Of a stretch of 64,000 bases of DNA, positions 8,901 to 16,882 are shown piece by piece. The notes beneath the pieces are model-generated. The model saw nothing but the letters and a program-made list of their open reading frames with translations, ran no database searches and was not told the origin of the DNA. Source of the stretch: Arthrobacter cupressi (GTDB lineage: Bacteria; Actinomycetota; Actinomycetes; Actinomycetales; Micrococcaceae); NCBI RefSeq assembly GCF_900099975.1, contig NZ_FNEI01000005.1:1-64000 (forward strand). The letters are read 5' to 3'. Made by a program: the position numbers and the translations under genes. Numbering within the stretch: position 1 is the first letter of the stretch; each line of letters begins with the position of its first letter.

Positions 8901-9953
8901 CTAAAGCAGGTCCTCCCCGAGCAGGGCCGCACCGGCGGACACCGGACGGGCCGCGGTCTTGCCGATGACCAGGGCCGAGGGGGCGAGCCCGCCTTCCGGA
9001 CGCAGGATTGCGACGTCGTCGGCGGTGATGATGGCGCCGGCGGCGATGTCGCGGGCGGCGTGGTAGGAACGGCGGACCAGGGAGGCGTTGGCTTCCTCGC
9101 TGGGCATCCTGCGCTTCCGGCCGTCACCGAGGGCGGCGTGGGCCTCGCGCACGGAGCGGACGTAGTGCGCGAACTCGTCCTTCTCCAGCGATGCGGAGTG
9201 GTCCGGGCCGTTGCGGGTCTTGTCGGTGGTGATGTGCTTTTCCAGCAGGGTGGAGCCCAGTGCCGTGGCGGCGATCGCGGTGACGGCGCCCGGAGTGTGG
9301 TCGGACCAGCCGACCTCCACGCCGAATTCCTCGCGGAGGGCCGGAATGGCGCGCAGGTTCGCTTCCTCCAGCGGAGCCGGGTAGGCGGAGACGCAGTGCA
9401 GCAGCACCGTGGCGGGCGCCTTGGCGGTGGCGTCCAGTGCCGCCGCGATTTCCTCGCGGGTTCCCATGCCCGTGGAGACGATCATCGGGATGCCGAACTC
9501 GGCGATCGCCGAAAGGTACGGCGTGTTCGTCAGTTCACCGGAGCCGATCTTCAACCCCGGAACGCCCAGCTCCGCGAGCATGCGGGCGCTGTCGTAGTCA
9601 AAGGGGGTCGAAAGGAAGGTGATGCCGCGTTCCTCGCAGTGGTCGCGCAGTTCCTTCCAGGCGGCTTCCGGGAGGGTGAGCCGGGCGAGCATCTCCGACT
9701 GGGACTCCGCGAAACCGGCCTTCTTCTGGTACGGGGTGGTTCCCGCGGAACTCGTGACGAGCGCTTCGGGCTTGAAGGTCTGGAACTTGACGGCGTTCGC
9801 CCCGGTATCGGCGGCGAGATCGATGAGTTCATGCGCGACGGCGACATCGCCGTCGTGGTTGACGCCCGCCTCCGCGATCACGAAGATTTCTTCTGCCGGG
9901 CCGATACTGTGGCTGCCGAAACGTACAGAAGCGGGGCGCTGGTCATCCGTCAA
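8901..9953 (-). CDS. legI: LegI/NeuB-like nonulosonic acid synthase
   Basis: The protein has 350 residues. The N-terminal NeuB TIM barrel contains EIFVIAEAGVNHDGD, NAVKFQTFKPE, LKIGSGELTN and the metal-site region VGWSDHTPG. A C-terminal SAF (antifreeze-like) domain spans about residues 290-350, starting at RRSYHAARDIAAG. NeuB-family enzymes condense phosphoenolpyruvate with a six-carbon amino sugar; LegI makes legionaminic acid. The start is TTG at 9953, overlapping the legH stop as TTGA and preceded by GAAAGG. Substrate specificity (Leg, Neu or Pse) follows from neighbours, since no sialate-only or PseI-only context is present. Confidence 0.9.
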   Translation of the reverse strand: MTDDQRPASVRFGSHSIGPAEEIFVIAEAGVNHDGDVAVAHELIDLAADTGANAVKFQTFKPEALVTSSAGTTPYQKKAGFAESQSEMLARLTLPEAAWKELRDHCEERGITFLSTPFDYDSARMLAELGVPGLKIGSGELTNTPYLSAIAEFGIPMIVSTGMGTREEIAAALDATAKAPATVLLHCVSAYPAPLEEANLRAIPALREEFGVEVGWSDHTPGAVTAIAATALGSTLLEKHITTDKTRNGPDHSASLEKDEFAHYVRSVREAHAALGDGRKRRMPSEEANASLVRRSYHAARDIAAGAIITADDVAILRPEGGLAPSALVIGKTAARPVSAGAALLGEDLL

Positions 9954-10630
9954 TGTGCTGGGCCTTTCGTTGGGTTGAGTCGCCGGGCGGGCACTCCCAC
10001 ATATGTTGCCATACCGTCCAAATGGCGGGCCGCCACGGCACCGGCTCCCAGGATGGCGTGATCACCGACCCCGATGCCGGGAAGCACGCGGGCTCCCGAG
10101 CCCACGAACACACCTTCGCCGACGCTTGCGGCCCCCAGCAGCACCGAACCGGGCGCCAGGTGCGCCGCCGGGCCGACCTGGCAATCGTGTTCGACGATCG
10201 CGCCGGTGTTCACGATCACGGCCTGCCCCACGGTGGCCAGGGGTCCGATGTGGGCATGTTCACACACCTGGGCGAGCGGGCCGAGGACGGCTGTGGCGTC
10301 CACGGTGGCGCTGCCCGCTACGAGCGCATCGGTCAGCCCGGTGAAGCGCTGGTCGGCGGCCAACGCCGCGGCTATCCTGGCGCGCACAGCGTTCGCCCCC
10401 ACGGCGATGGTGACGGACAGCGACTCCCCGAGGGCGAAGTCAAGGGCCCGGGCGTCGTCGTCGAACACTGCCGGAAGGGTGCCGTCCGGGTTGCGGAAGG
10501 CCTCGGGGGCCGTCGACCCGGCCGACAGGGCGCGGTCGCCGACCGCGGCGATGCGGTCGCCGCGGCCCCTGATGACGGAAGCGAGGCTACGGGCATGTCC
10601 GGAAGCACCGAGAATGAGCCAGGACCTCAT
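9950..10630 (-). CDS. legH: LegH/PglD-like sugar N-acyltransferase (left-handed beta-helix)
   Basis: This 226-residue protein has the PglD architecture. An N-terminal Rossmann-like part (LILGASGHARSLASVI) is followed by a left-handed beta-helix of hexapeptide repeats from about residue 105, including VNTGAIVEHDCQVG, where the histidine is the expected catalytic base. It ends with VGVPARRL, as is common in these enzymes. LegH acetylates the 4-amino group produced by LegC. It is the first gene of the minus-strand operon, and the 125 bases to the divergent oxidoreductase gene must hold both promoters. The acyl group could be other than acetyl. Confidence 0.85.
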   Translation of the reverse strand: MRSWLILGASGHARSLASVIRGRGDRIAAVGDRALSAGSTAPEAFRNPDGTLPAVFDDDARALDFALGESLSVTIAVGANAVRARIAAALAADQRFTGLTDALVAGSATVDATAVLGPLAQVCEHAHIGPLATVGQAVIVNTGAIVEHDCQVGPAAHLAPGSVLLGAASVGEGVFVGSGARVLPGIGVGDHAILGAGAVAARHLDGMATYVGVPARRLNPTKGPAH

Positions 10631-10755
10631 GCGCCGGCCCCGGGAAGCCGGAATGCGCGCCCTGCTATGTTGTTCCGGGCGGCACTGCCCCGGCGGCAGG
10701 CCATCTCAGGATTCTCCATATAACGCCGCAACACCTCAGAGCTTGGATTGGCCAG

Positions 10756-11841
10756 ATGACTTTCACATCATACTTTGACGCTTCCAGTGCTGCCGGAAGC
10801 CTCGCCCTTCCCCGGCTCGAGGCCGCCGGCACCGGGAAGACCACGGCCCTGGTGCGCGGTACCGGATCCATCGGAGCCCGGCATCTGCGGGTGCTGAAGC
10901 AGCTGGGAGTCGAAAAGCTCTATGCCTGGCCGGTCCGGCCCGGCGCCTCGCTCGCGGACCGCCCGGACCTCCCGGCGTCGGCGGAACTGGTCGACGACTG
11001 GCCCGACGCCCCGCTGGACCTGGTGGTCATTGCGACAGACACCCGGCGGCATGTGGAGGACACCCTGGAGGCCCTCGGCCGGGCCCCTGGCGCGGTCTTG
11101 CTGGAGAAGCCCGTCGCTCCCGCCGCCGCCGATGCGAGGATCCTCCTCGAGCACGCACGGGCGGAAACCATCTCTGTCAGCGCGCCGCTTCGTTTCCACC
11201 AGGGTTTCGCGGTGGCGGCCGAACTGCTCCCCCGCCTCGGCCGGATCACCAGCGCCCAGGTGGTCTCGCAGTCGTGGCTGCCGTCCTGGCGGCCCAACCG
11301 CGATTTCCGGGCCAGCTATTCTGCCCGCAAGGAAGACGGCGGGGTCCTGCGGGACCTGGTGCACGACATCGACTACCCCACGATGCTGCTCGGCGCCCCC
11401 ACGGAGCTGCGTTCGGTCCTGGGCAGCGGCATCCTGGGCATCGAGGCCGAGGAATCAGCCGACATCCTGTGGGACAGCCCCGCCGCCGTCCATCTCCGGC
11501 TGGACTACGTGACCCCGGTGAAGACCCGCAGCATCCGCATCGCCACCGACGAGGGGGCCCTGGTGTGGGACGTCGTCCGCAACCGCGTGGCGCTGGAATG
11601 GCCTGACACGGAAACCGCCTCCGTCGGCAGCGTCGAGGCGTTCTTCGGCGATGACGCCGACGTCGACACCATCCTGGCCCGCCAGTCCCTGTCCATCCTG
11701 CAGCGCACCGGCATCGACGGCGGGACCACCATGGAGCGGTTCCGGCCGGCCAGCCTCGAAGAAGGCGTGGCCAGCGTGGCCATCTGTGATGCGGCGCGGA
11801 CGTCGTCGGCGTCGGGCGGGACCGAAAAGGTAGTGTGGTGA
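10756..11841 (+). CDS. Gfo/Idh/MocA-family oxidoreductase
   Basis: The protein carries an N-terminal dinucleotide-binding motif (VRGTGSIGARHLRVL, near residues 33-47 of the longest frame) and the family signature LLEKPVA around 116-122. A C-terminal substrate domain follows, with DLVHDIDYPTML. These enzymes oxidise or reduce sugars with NAD(P). It opens the plus-strand operon with the cytidylyltransferase and an SDR, and oxidoreductases of these types accompany leg genes elsewhere. The start is uncertain. ATG 10756 gives about 30 extra residues before the beta-strand and has only a weak ribosome site. GTG 10852, 11 bases after GGGAAGA, would trim the first strand. The true start may lie between them. 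Confidence 0.78.
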   Translation: MTFTSYFDASSAAGSLALPRLEAAGTGKTTALVRGTGSIGARHLRVLKQLGVEKLYAWPVRPGASLADRPDLPASAELVDDWPDAPLDLVVIATDTRRHVEDTLEALGRAPGAVLLEKPVAPAAADARILLEHARAETISVSAPLRFHQGFAVAAELLPRLGRITSAQVVSQSWLPSWRPNRDFRASYSARKEDGGVLRDLVHDIDYPTMLLGAPTELRSVLGSGILGIEAEESADILWDSPAAVHLRLDYVTPVKTRSIRIATDEGALVWDVVRNRVALEWPDTETASVGSVEAFFGDDADVDTILARQSLSILQRTGIDGGTTMERFRPASLEEGVASVAICDAARTSSASGGTEKVVW

Positions 11842-11883
11842 TACTGCGGCCCGGGAAAACGGGCCAGCGAATCCACCACGAGG

Positions 11884-12696
11884 ATGAAGTCAACAATGAA
11901 TGAGAACCCGGCCGGGCCCAAAGTGCTCGCGGTCATTCCCGCACGTGGCGGGTCCAAGGGACTCCCCGGCAAGAACATCCGCCCCCTGCTGGGCAAACCG
12001 CTGCTGGCGCACTCCGTCGCACTGGCGGGTCTGCTCGGCGGGAACGTGCGCTGCATCGTCTCCACTGACGACCCCGAAATCGCCGCCGTCGCCACAGCGG
12101 CCGGCGCCGACGTGCCGTTCCTGCGCCCGGCGGAGCTTGCCAGCGACACCGCGCCGATGAGCGTGGTCCTGCGGCACGCGCTCGCGGCGATGGAAGACCT
12201 GGACGGCACCCGCTACGACATGGTGCTCCTCCTTGACCCGACCAGCCCGACCCGGACCCCGGAGAGCGTTCGTGCCGCCATCGATTCCCTGGCGGCCTCT
12301 CCCGAACTCGACGGCGTCATTGCTGTCTCGGAACCGTTCTTCAACCCCACCTGGGTGGGCGTGAAGCCCGCACAGGACGGCGCCTCCCACCTTGAGCGTT
12401 ACTTCAGCGAAGGCGCGGGTGTGGTCCGCCGGCAGGATGTGGCACGGTTCATGCGGATCAACGGCAGCTTCTACGTCTGGCGTTCGGAATTCGTGCGCCG
12501 CCTCGAAAACAGCTGGTTCGACGAAGGCCGGCACGGCTACGCGGAAATCCCCGAAACCCATGCCTTCAGCATCGACGACGAACGGGAGTTCCGCCTCGTC
12601 GAAGCCGTGGTGAGCGCGGGCCTCGCGCCGCTGCCCGGCGTCGAGATCCCTGCAGCGGGCGCGGCAGCAGTTCCGGCAGTCGGAGGCAACGCATGA
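11884..12696 (+). CDS. legF: Acylneuraminate/legionaminate cytidylyltransferase
   Basis: This 270-residue CMP-nonulosonate synthetase has the family signature VLAVIPARGGSKGLPGKNI near residues 13-31, with the arginine, glycine and lysine residues that bind CTP, followed by DPTSPTRTPESV. The enzyme activates the C9 acid with CTP for transfer to a glycan. Start choice is between ATG 11884 and ATG 11896; the latter has GAGGA 11 bases upstream. The final codons extend into an alanine-rich tail (about residues 250-270). It overlaps the SDR gene by 4 bases (ATGA). Confidence 0.88.
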   Translation: MKSTMNENPAGPKVLAVIPARGGSKGLPGKNIRPLLGKPLLAHSVALAGLLGGNVRCIVSTDDPEIAAVATAAGADVPFLRPAELASDTAPMSVVLRHALAAMEDLDGTRYDMVLLLDPTSPTRTPESVRAAIDSLAASPELDGVIAVSEPFFNPTWVGVKPAQDGASHLERYFSEGAGVVRRQDVARFMRINGSFYVWRSEFVRRLENSWFDEGRHGYAEIPETHAFSIDDEREFRLVEAVVSAGLAPLPGVEIPAAGAAAVPAVGGNA

Positions 12697-13481
12697 ACGA
12701 GTCCCTCTTCTCCCTGCGCGGCCGGCGCGCCCTGGTCACCGGCGGCGCCGGACCCCTCGGCAGCGTCCTCGCCGACGCCCTGGCGGGCCAGGGCTGCGAC
12801 GTCATCATTTCCGATGTCAACGCCGGAGCCTGCAACGACGCCGCGGCGGCCATCGCCGACCGCCACGGGGTGAATGCCATCGGCATCGCGTCCGACCTGC
12901 TCAGCAGCGAAGGAACCACCCGGCTGGTGGAGTCGGTCGACGGGCCCCTGGACGTCCTGGTCAACAACGCCGCGTTCACCGGGACCTCCGGCGTGCCGGG
13001 GTACGCCGTCCCCTTCGAGGAACAGAGCGATGAGGCGTTCGAGCTGGCGTCGTCACTGAACCTGCGGGCGCCCTTCTCCCTCGCCCGGCAACTCGCGCCG
13101 AAGCTGGCGCAGAGTCCCGGCGGCTCCATCATCAACGTCTCATCGATTTACGGGATCGTGGGCCCAAACATGGGCCTCTACGAAGGAACCCGGATGGGCA
13201 ACCCGGCGGCCTACGGCGCCACGAAAGGCGGGGTAGTGCAGCTGACCCGCTACCTGTCCACAGTGCTCGCCCCCAAGGTGCGGGTCAACGCTTTCGCACC
13301 CGGCGGGATCGCGCGCGGCCAGGCCGACAGCTTCACGGAACGCTACGAGAAACTCACCCCGCTCGGCCGCATGGCCACCGAGGACGACTTCCGCGGCGTC
13401 GTCGTCTGGCTCGCGTCCGACGCATCCCGTTACGTGACGGGACAAACCATCGCCGTCGACGGCGGCTGGAGCGCCTGGTAG
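12693..13481 (+). CDS. ptmA: PtmA-like short-chain dehydrogenase/reductase
   Basis: This 262-residue classical SDR has cofactor motif TGGAGPLG near residues 18-25, NNAAFTGTSG, the catalytic serine in INVSSIYG, and tyrosine/lysine in AAYGATKGG. VDGGWSAW closes the protein, as in many sugar SDRs. The long MGLYEGTRMGNPAAYGATK segment between serine and tyrosine resembles PtmA proteins of Campylobacter legionaminate loci. There PtmA is one of the enzymes credited with supplying the amino-sugar precursor. Its position after the cytidylyltransferase gene supports this, but the symbol is tentative. A strong hairpin follows the stop. Confidence 0.75.
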   Translation: MNESLFSLRGRRALVTGGAGPLGSVLADALAGQGCDVIISDVNAGACNDAAAAIADRHGVNAIGIASDLLSSEGTTRLVESVDGPLDVLVNNAAFTGTSGVPGYAVPFEEQSDEAFELASSLNLRAPFSLARQLAPKLAQSPGGSIINVSSIYGIVGPNMGLYEGTRMGNPAAYGATKGGVVQLTRYLSTVLAPKVRVNAFAPGGIARGQADSFTERYEKLTPLGRMATEDDFRGVVVWLASDASRYVTGQTIAVDGGWSAW

Positions 13482-13502
13482 GCAACCGGACCACAACGCG
13501 AG

Positions 13503-13532
13503 AAGGCCCTGGAGCTGGTGCTCCAGGGCCTT
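13503..13532. terminator. Bidirectional intrinsic terminator
   Basis: A perfect 13-bp stem (AAGGCCCTGGAGC with its complement) around a 4-base loop lies between the convergent SDR gene (ends 13481) and the gene ending at 13545. Short T runs follow on both strands. Confidence 0.85.
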
Positions 13533-13544
13533 TCTCATGCGGTC

Positions 13545-14576
13545 TTACGGCCGCAGGGGCTCGACGGCGGCCATCGCGGGCAGCTTCGGCAGCGGCGAGG
13601 GCAGGTGCTTGAAGGGGTGCCGGATCCAGTGCCACGGGGACAGGCCCTTCTCCGTGGCGTGGGCGCCTTCAGGGACCTTCTTGAGGCCAAGGACCGTCTG
13701 GGCCTTCGTGAGGGGGCCGCTTGCCCAGTACTCCAGGAACGGCACCACGGTGTGCGAATCCCAGCCAAGGAGCGTCTTCAGCTCCTCCGGGGTACGCATG
13801 TCGGCGCGGCCGAGCTCGTCTTCGGCGATCTTCCGCAGGACCTCCTGCGGGGTGGACTCGTCGTAGAACTCGGGCCAGAAGTCCCGCATGACGAGCCCGG
13901 GATCGGCGTGGGCATTCGCGCCGAGCTTGAAGTCGGGTCCGTAGATTCCCACGTCGGCACCGGTCACGCTCGCGTACATGAGGGCCGTGGAGAGCCGGTT
14001 GGACACCACGCGGGGAGCTTCGGACATCATCCAGAGAATGCGGCCGATGAACTGTGGGTCCCTGCGGTCGCCGGCGCTGACGATCTCGTGCCCGGCGTTG
14101 CTCCACGCGGCCATGATTTCGTCGTTGTGCAGGTCGTCGATGTGCAGGCACACGGTTGCGGAACCTTCACGCTCCTTGACCATCTGCGCGTACGCCTCGT
14201 GGTCGCCGTCGACCTTGAGCAGGGCCGTGCCGTGCAGCGGCAGGACGAGCGTCTTGTCCTTGCGGGCCGGGACGGCCCCGGCCTTGCGGGCGGCGTCCAG
14301 CAGGTACAGGTACGGGGCGCCGACGGCGTCCAGCATGGGCGTGCCGTCGTCAAAGAAGTTTCCGGGGTCAGCAGGCTTCCAGCCCCGCGAGGAACTGGTC
14401 CAGGACAGCCGACGGCGTTTGGGGCCCCAGCTGGCAAAGTCGCCGAACTGCGCGGTCACCGGGCTGCTGACGGTCCAGCCGTGCTGGATCAGGCCGGAGA
14501 CGTGGCGCAGGCGCTTGGCCCCGGTGTACAGGGCGAAAACGGCGGAATGGCCGTAGTAGTGGTTCTGGATATCCAT
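13545..14576 (-). CDS. Unrecognised protein; candidate nonulosonate transferase
   Basis: This 343-residue soluble protein has no signal peptide or membrane helix, and I cannot assign its family. It opens with MDIQNHYYGHSAVFALYTG and has a central polar part with KTLVLPLHGTALLK. The segment VVSNRLSTALMYASVTGADV (about residues 195-214), followed by GIYGPDF, resembles the nucleotide-binding half of GT-B transferases, where a serine/threonine-rich loop precedes a helix. It lies directly beside the CMP-nonulosonate genes and a GT2 gene, so a transferase of the activated acid is a reasonable guess, but this is inference. The start is ATG 14576 with a weak ribosome site. Confidence 0.7.
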   Translation of the reverse strand: MDIQNHYYGHSAVFALYTGAKRLRHVSGLIQHGWTVSSPVTAQFGDFASWGPKRRRLSWTSSSRGWKPADPGNFFDDGTPMLDAVGAPYLYLLDAARKAGAVPARKDKTLVLPLHGTALLKVDGDHEAYAQMVKEREGSATVCLHIDDLHNDEIMAAWSNAGHEIVSAGDRRDPQFIGRILWMMSEAPRVVSNRLSTALMYASVTGADVGIYGPDFKLGANAHADPGLVMRDFWPEFYDESTPQEVLRKIAEDELGRADMRTPEELKTLLGWDSHTVVPFLEYWASGPLTKAQTVLGLKKVPEGAHATEKGLSPWHWIRHPFKHLPSPLPKLPAMAAVEPLRP

Positions 14577-14627
14577 GGGCTTTCATGCACCTTCCGGTGG
14601 GATCGCGGACGCGGATGCGACAGGAAA

Positions 14628-14663
14628 ATGCGCCGCCGGTGGCAGGGGCCTCCGGCGGCGCAT
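14628..14663 (-). terminator. Intrinsic terminator after the GT2 gene
   Basis: Two 12-base arms (ATGCGCCGCCGG and its complement) flank a 12-base loop. On the minus strand the stem is followed by TTTT. It sits 13 bases after the end of the GT2 gene and so separates it from the downstream unknown gene. Confidence 0.8.
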
Positions 14664-14675
14664 CTCCGTGGGGTG

Positions 14676-15572
14676 TCAGGGACGGACGGCGTGGGCCGCG
14701 AGCTTCCGCAGTCCGGGCCACATGCCCTTCGAGATCACCTTGGGGGTCAGTGAGGCGGCGTTCAGGCGGGAGGTCAGGTGCCACCGGGCGGCGCGGGCGG
14801 CGTCCTTCCAGCCTTTGGCCGTGAAGTCGCGCACGCACTCGTCGAAGAAGGCACGTTCCTCCGCGAAACGGCGTCCGTCGAGGGCACGCACGGAGGAGTC
14901 CGACTCACGGTGGCGCCGGTACTGGAAGCACACCGTGTCCAGGACGGCCATGCGTCCGCCGTGCAGGATGATGTCGATGGCCAGCGCCAGGTCCTGCACC
15001 ACGTTGTACTGCGGGCGGAAATCGTGGGTCTTGACGGCGTCGGCACGCCAGGCCACGGACGGGAAGTACAGCCAGTCGCCCACCAGCAGGCTCTCTGCGA
15101 TGGCCTCGTCGGAGACGATGGCTTCGGAGGCCTTGCCGACGAGCCGGTGCCGCAGGAAGCTCTTGACCTTGTCGCCGAGCGGCTCGTACACCGCACCGTT
15201 TTCGTCGATGACCTCGACGCCGGGCTGCACGATGCTGACTGTGGGGTCCTCGAAGGCCTTCCGCACGGTGCTGATGTAGTTCGGGAGCATGATGTCGTCC
15301 GCTCCCATGATGACGACGATCTCGTGCTCCACGAGCCCGATGCACTTTTTGTAGTTGCCGTTCGCTCCGAGGTTCTCCTCGTTGCGGTAGTAACGGACCC
15401 TCTCATCGGCGGCGACCAGGCCGTTGAAGTATTCGGGCAGGCTCTCGTCCGGGTAGCCGTCATCCACGATCGTGAAGCGGAAATCGCGGTCGTCCTGGGC
15501 GAGCACGGAATCCACGGCGGCCTTCATCATTGCCACGTCGCCGTAGTACGGCAGCATTACATCAATCGTCAC
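14676..15572 (-). CDS. Family 2 glycosyltransferase
   Basis: This 298-residue GT-A enzyme begins with the family pattern IDVMLPYYGDVAMMKAAVDS. FTIVDDGYPDES follows, then the donor-site acidic motif in IVVIMGADDIMLPNY near residues 88-102. The C-terminal third, with RRHRESDSSVRALDG, is typical of rhamnosyl- and other GT2 transferases. It starts with GTG 15572, overlapping the DUF2304 gene as GTGA. The acceptor and donor are unknown; the neighbours make it part of the surface-glycan island. Confidence 0.85.
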   Translation of the reverse strand: MTIDVMLPYYGDVAMMKAAVDSVLAQDDRDFRFTIVDDGYPDESLPEYFNGLVAADERVRYYRNEENLGANGNYKKCIGLVEHEIVVIMGADDIMLPNYISTVRKAFEDPTVSIVQPGVEVIDENGAVYEPLGDKVKSFLRHRLVGKASEAIVSDEAIAESLLVGDWLYFPSVAWRADAVKTHDFRPQYNVVQDLALAIDIILHGGRMAVLDTVCFQYRRHRESDSSVRALDGRRFAEERAFFDECVRDFTAKGWKDAARAARWHLTSRLNAASLTPKVISKGMWPGLRKLAAHAVRP

Positions 15573-15985
15573 TTGTCTTCTTCTCTCGCTTGAAGGCTTG
15601 TCTGCGTGGGTGAACCGGTATCCGGAACCACGGCTTCGGTGTGTGCTCCCCGCTGGAGCTGCTCCACGGAGGAACGGAGAATGGCGACCTCTTCGGCCAG
15701 GATCCGGGTTTCATCTTCCAAAATGGTCAATTCCCGCGAAACGTGCAAGCTCACGCCCACCAGCAAAAGGATCGACAACGCGAACAGCAGGTTGGACGGA
15801 ACAACGACTCCAACGAGGGCTGCCGCCCAGTTGAGGAGCCGGGGAAAGAGCCCCAGGATGATCGTGAGCCCGCCGATGACCAGCCACAGAATGGCGTACT
15901 TCTCGCGAAGCCGTCCGTTCCGGAGCATGACCAGGACGACGATGACCATGAAGATGGAAAAAACCAGTGAAGCGGCGACAGTCAT
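15569..15985 (-). CDS. DUF2304 membrane protein
   Basis: This 138-residue protein has three hydrophobic segments (about residues 2-20, 31-50 and 58-80). The typical DUF2304 motif LREKYAILWLVIGG lies between the first two, and a C-terminal coiled-coil-like acidic tail follows (RELTILEDETRILAEEVAIL). DUF2304 proteins are usually encoded next to dolichyl-phosphate-sugar-type GT2 enzymes, exactly as here, where the GT2 gene stops 3 bases before this gene starts. They may help anchor or flip the lipid-linked sugar. Function is unproven. Confidence 0.82.
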   Translation of the reverse strand: MTVAASLVFSIFMVIVVLVMLRNGRLREKYAILWLVIGGLTIILGLFPRLLNWAAALVGVVVPSNLLFALSILLLVGVSLHVSRELTILEDETRILAEEVAILRSSVEQLQRGAHTEAVVPDTGSPTQTSLQAREEDK

Positions 15986-15988
15986 GCC

Positions 15989-16762
15989 TTAGACACTTCC
16001 CTCTCCGGCGATGTCGCCTGACAGTGGTGCATGCAGTTCCGCGGCCCGGGGAGTCCGGCGCCGGGCAAGTGCGAAGCATAGGACGAGGCCTGACCGCGCC
16101 AGGTAGATCGAGGATTTGACCGGCCCCTGGCTCGGGGTGCCTGCCTGGCGTTCCTTCATCTCCACGGGAACCTGGGTGACCTTGCACCCCGATTTGATGG
16201 CGACCACGAGGGAATCGATGGTGTCGCCAAGGTATTCGGTGGGGAAATGGGAAATGTACTGGCGGATGGCGCGCTCGTTGGCGGCGCGGAACCCGGACGT
16301 GACATCCGTCAACGGCGTGCGGGCGACGGCGGAGATGACTTTCGCGAGGAAGAACATCGCCCAGCGGCGCGGGCCCTTCGCTCCGTAGCTGCCCCGGCCG
16401 GCGAAACGGGCACCGATGGAAATATCCGAATGCTCCAGCCCGGCCAAAACCCGGTCGATGTCGTGCGGGTCGTGTTGCCCGTCCGCATCCACCTGGATGA
16501 CCGCGTGGTACCTGTGCCGGAGCGCGTACTTGAAGCCCGCCCGCATGGCCCCGCCCACACCAAGATTGAACGGCAGCCGCAGCACCGTGGCGCCCGCCTG
16601 CTCCGCAATCCGGGGAGTGTCATCCTTGGATCCGTCATCCACGACGAGCACATCGTGCTGGGGTACGACGTCACGCACATGTCGGATGGTGTTTCCGATA
16701 GCTTCTGCCTCGTTCCATGCTGGCATGACAATGAGAACGCCAGAACGCCGTGAATTACCCAT
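15989..16762 (-). CDS. DPM1-like family 2 glycosyltransferase
   Basis: This 257-residue enzyme resembles dolichyl/polyprenyl-phosphate sugar synthases. It has VLIVMPAWNEAEAIGNTIRH, then LVVDDGSKDDT, and the metal-binding VQVDADGQHDPHDI near residues 90-103. No C-terminal membrane helices are obvious, and the following DUF2304 protein may supply the membrane part. I place the start at ATG 16762. The open frame extends much further upstream, but that part is antisense to the DUF6541 gene and has no glycosyltransferase similarity. No Shine-Dalgarno sequence precedes the ATG (see the promoter entry). Confidence 0.87.
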   Translation of the reverse strand: MGNSRRSGVLIVMPAWNEAEAIGNTIRHVRDVVPQHDVLVVDDGSKDDTPRIAEQAGATVLRLPFNLGVGGAMRAGFKYALRHRYHAVIQVDADGQHDPHDIDRVLAGLEHSDISIGARFAGRGSYGAKGPRRWAMFFLAKVISAVARTPLTDVTSGFRAANERAIRQYISHFPTEYLGDTIDSLVVAIKSGCKVTQVPVEMKERQAGTPSQGPVKSSIYLARSGLVLCFALARRRTPRAAELHAPLSGDIAGEGSV

Positions 16763-16770
16763 GATTGTGG

Positions 16771-16776
16771 ATTGTA
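16771..16776 (-). promoter_or_regulatory. Possible -10 box for a leaderless GT2 transcript
   Basis: On the minus strand TACAAT ends 8 bases before the ATG at 16762, and there is no Shine-Dalgarno sequence. This is the geometry of leaderless actinobacterial mRNAs. No convincing -35 box is visible, so it is tentative. Confidence 0.4.
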
Positions 16777-16882
16777 TCAAGGAGAGGTGACCCTCACGGT
16801 TGCCGTCCGGCGCGTTGCCGCCGCCGCGAACCAACTCCCAGCAAGGCCTAGTAGTCTTGCGTTGACGTTTAGGAGTTGATCT

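Noticed and set aside
8277..10061. 594-codon plus-strand open frame across legG and legI
   Set aside because: Antisense shadow of two recognised genes.
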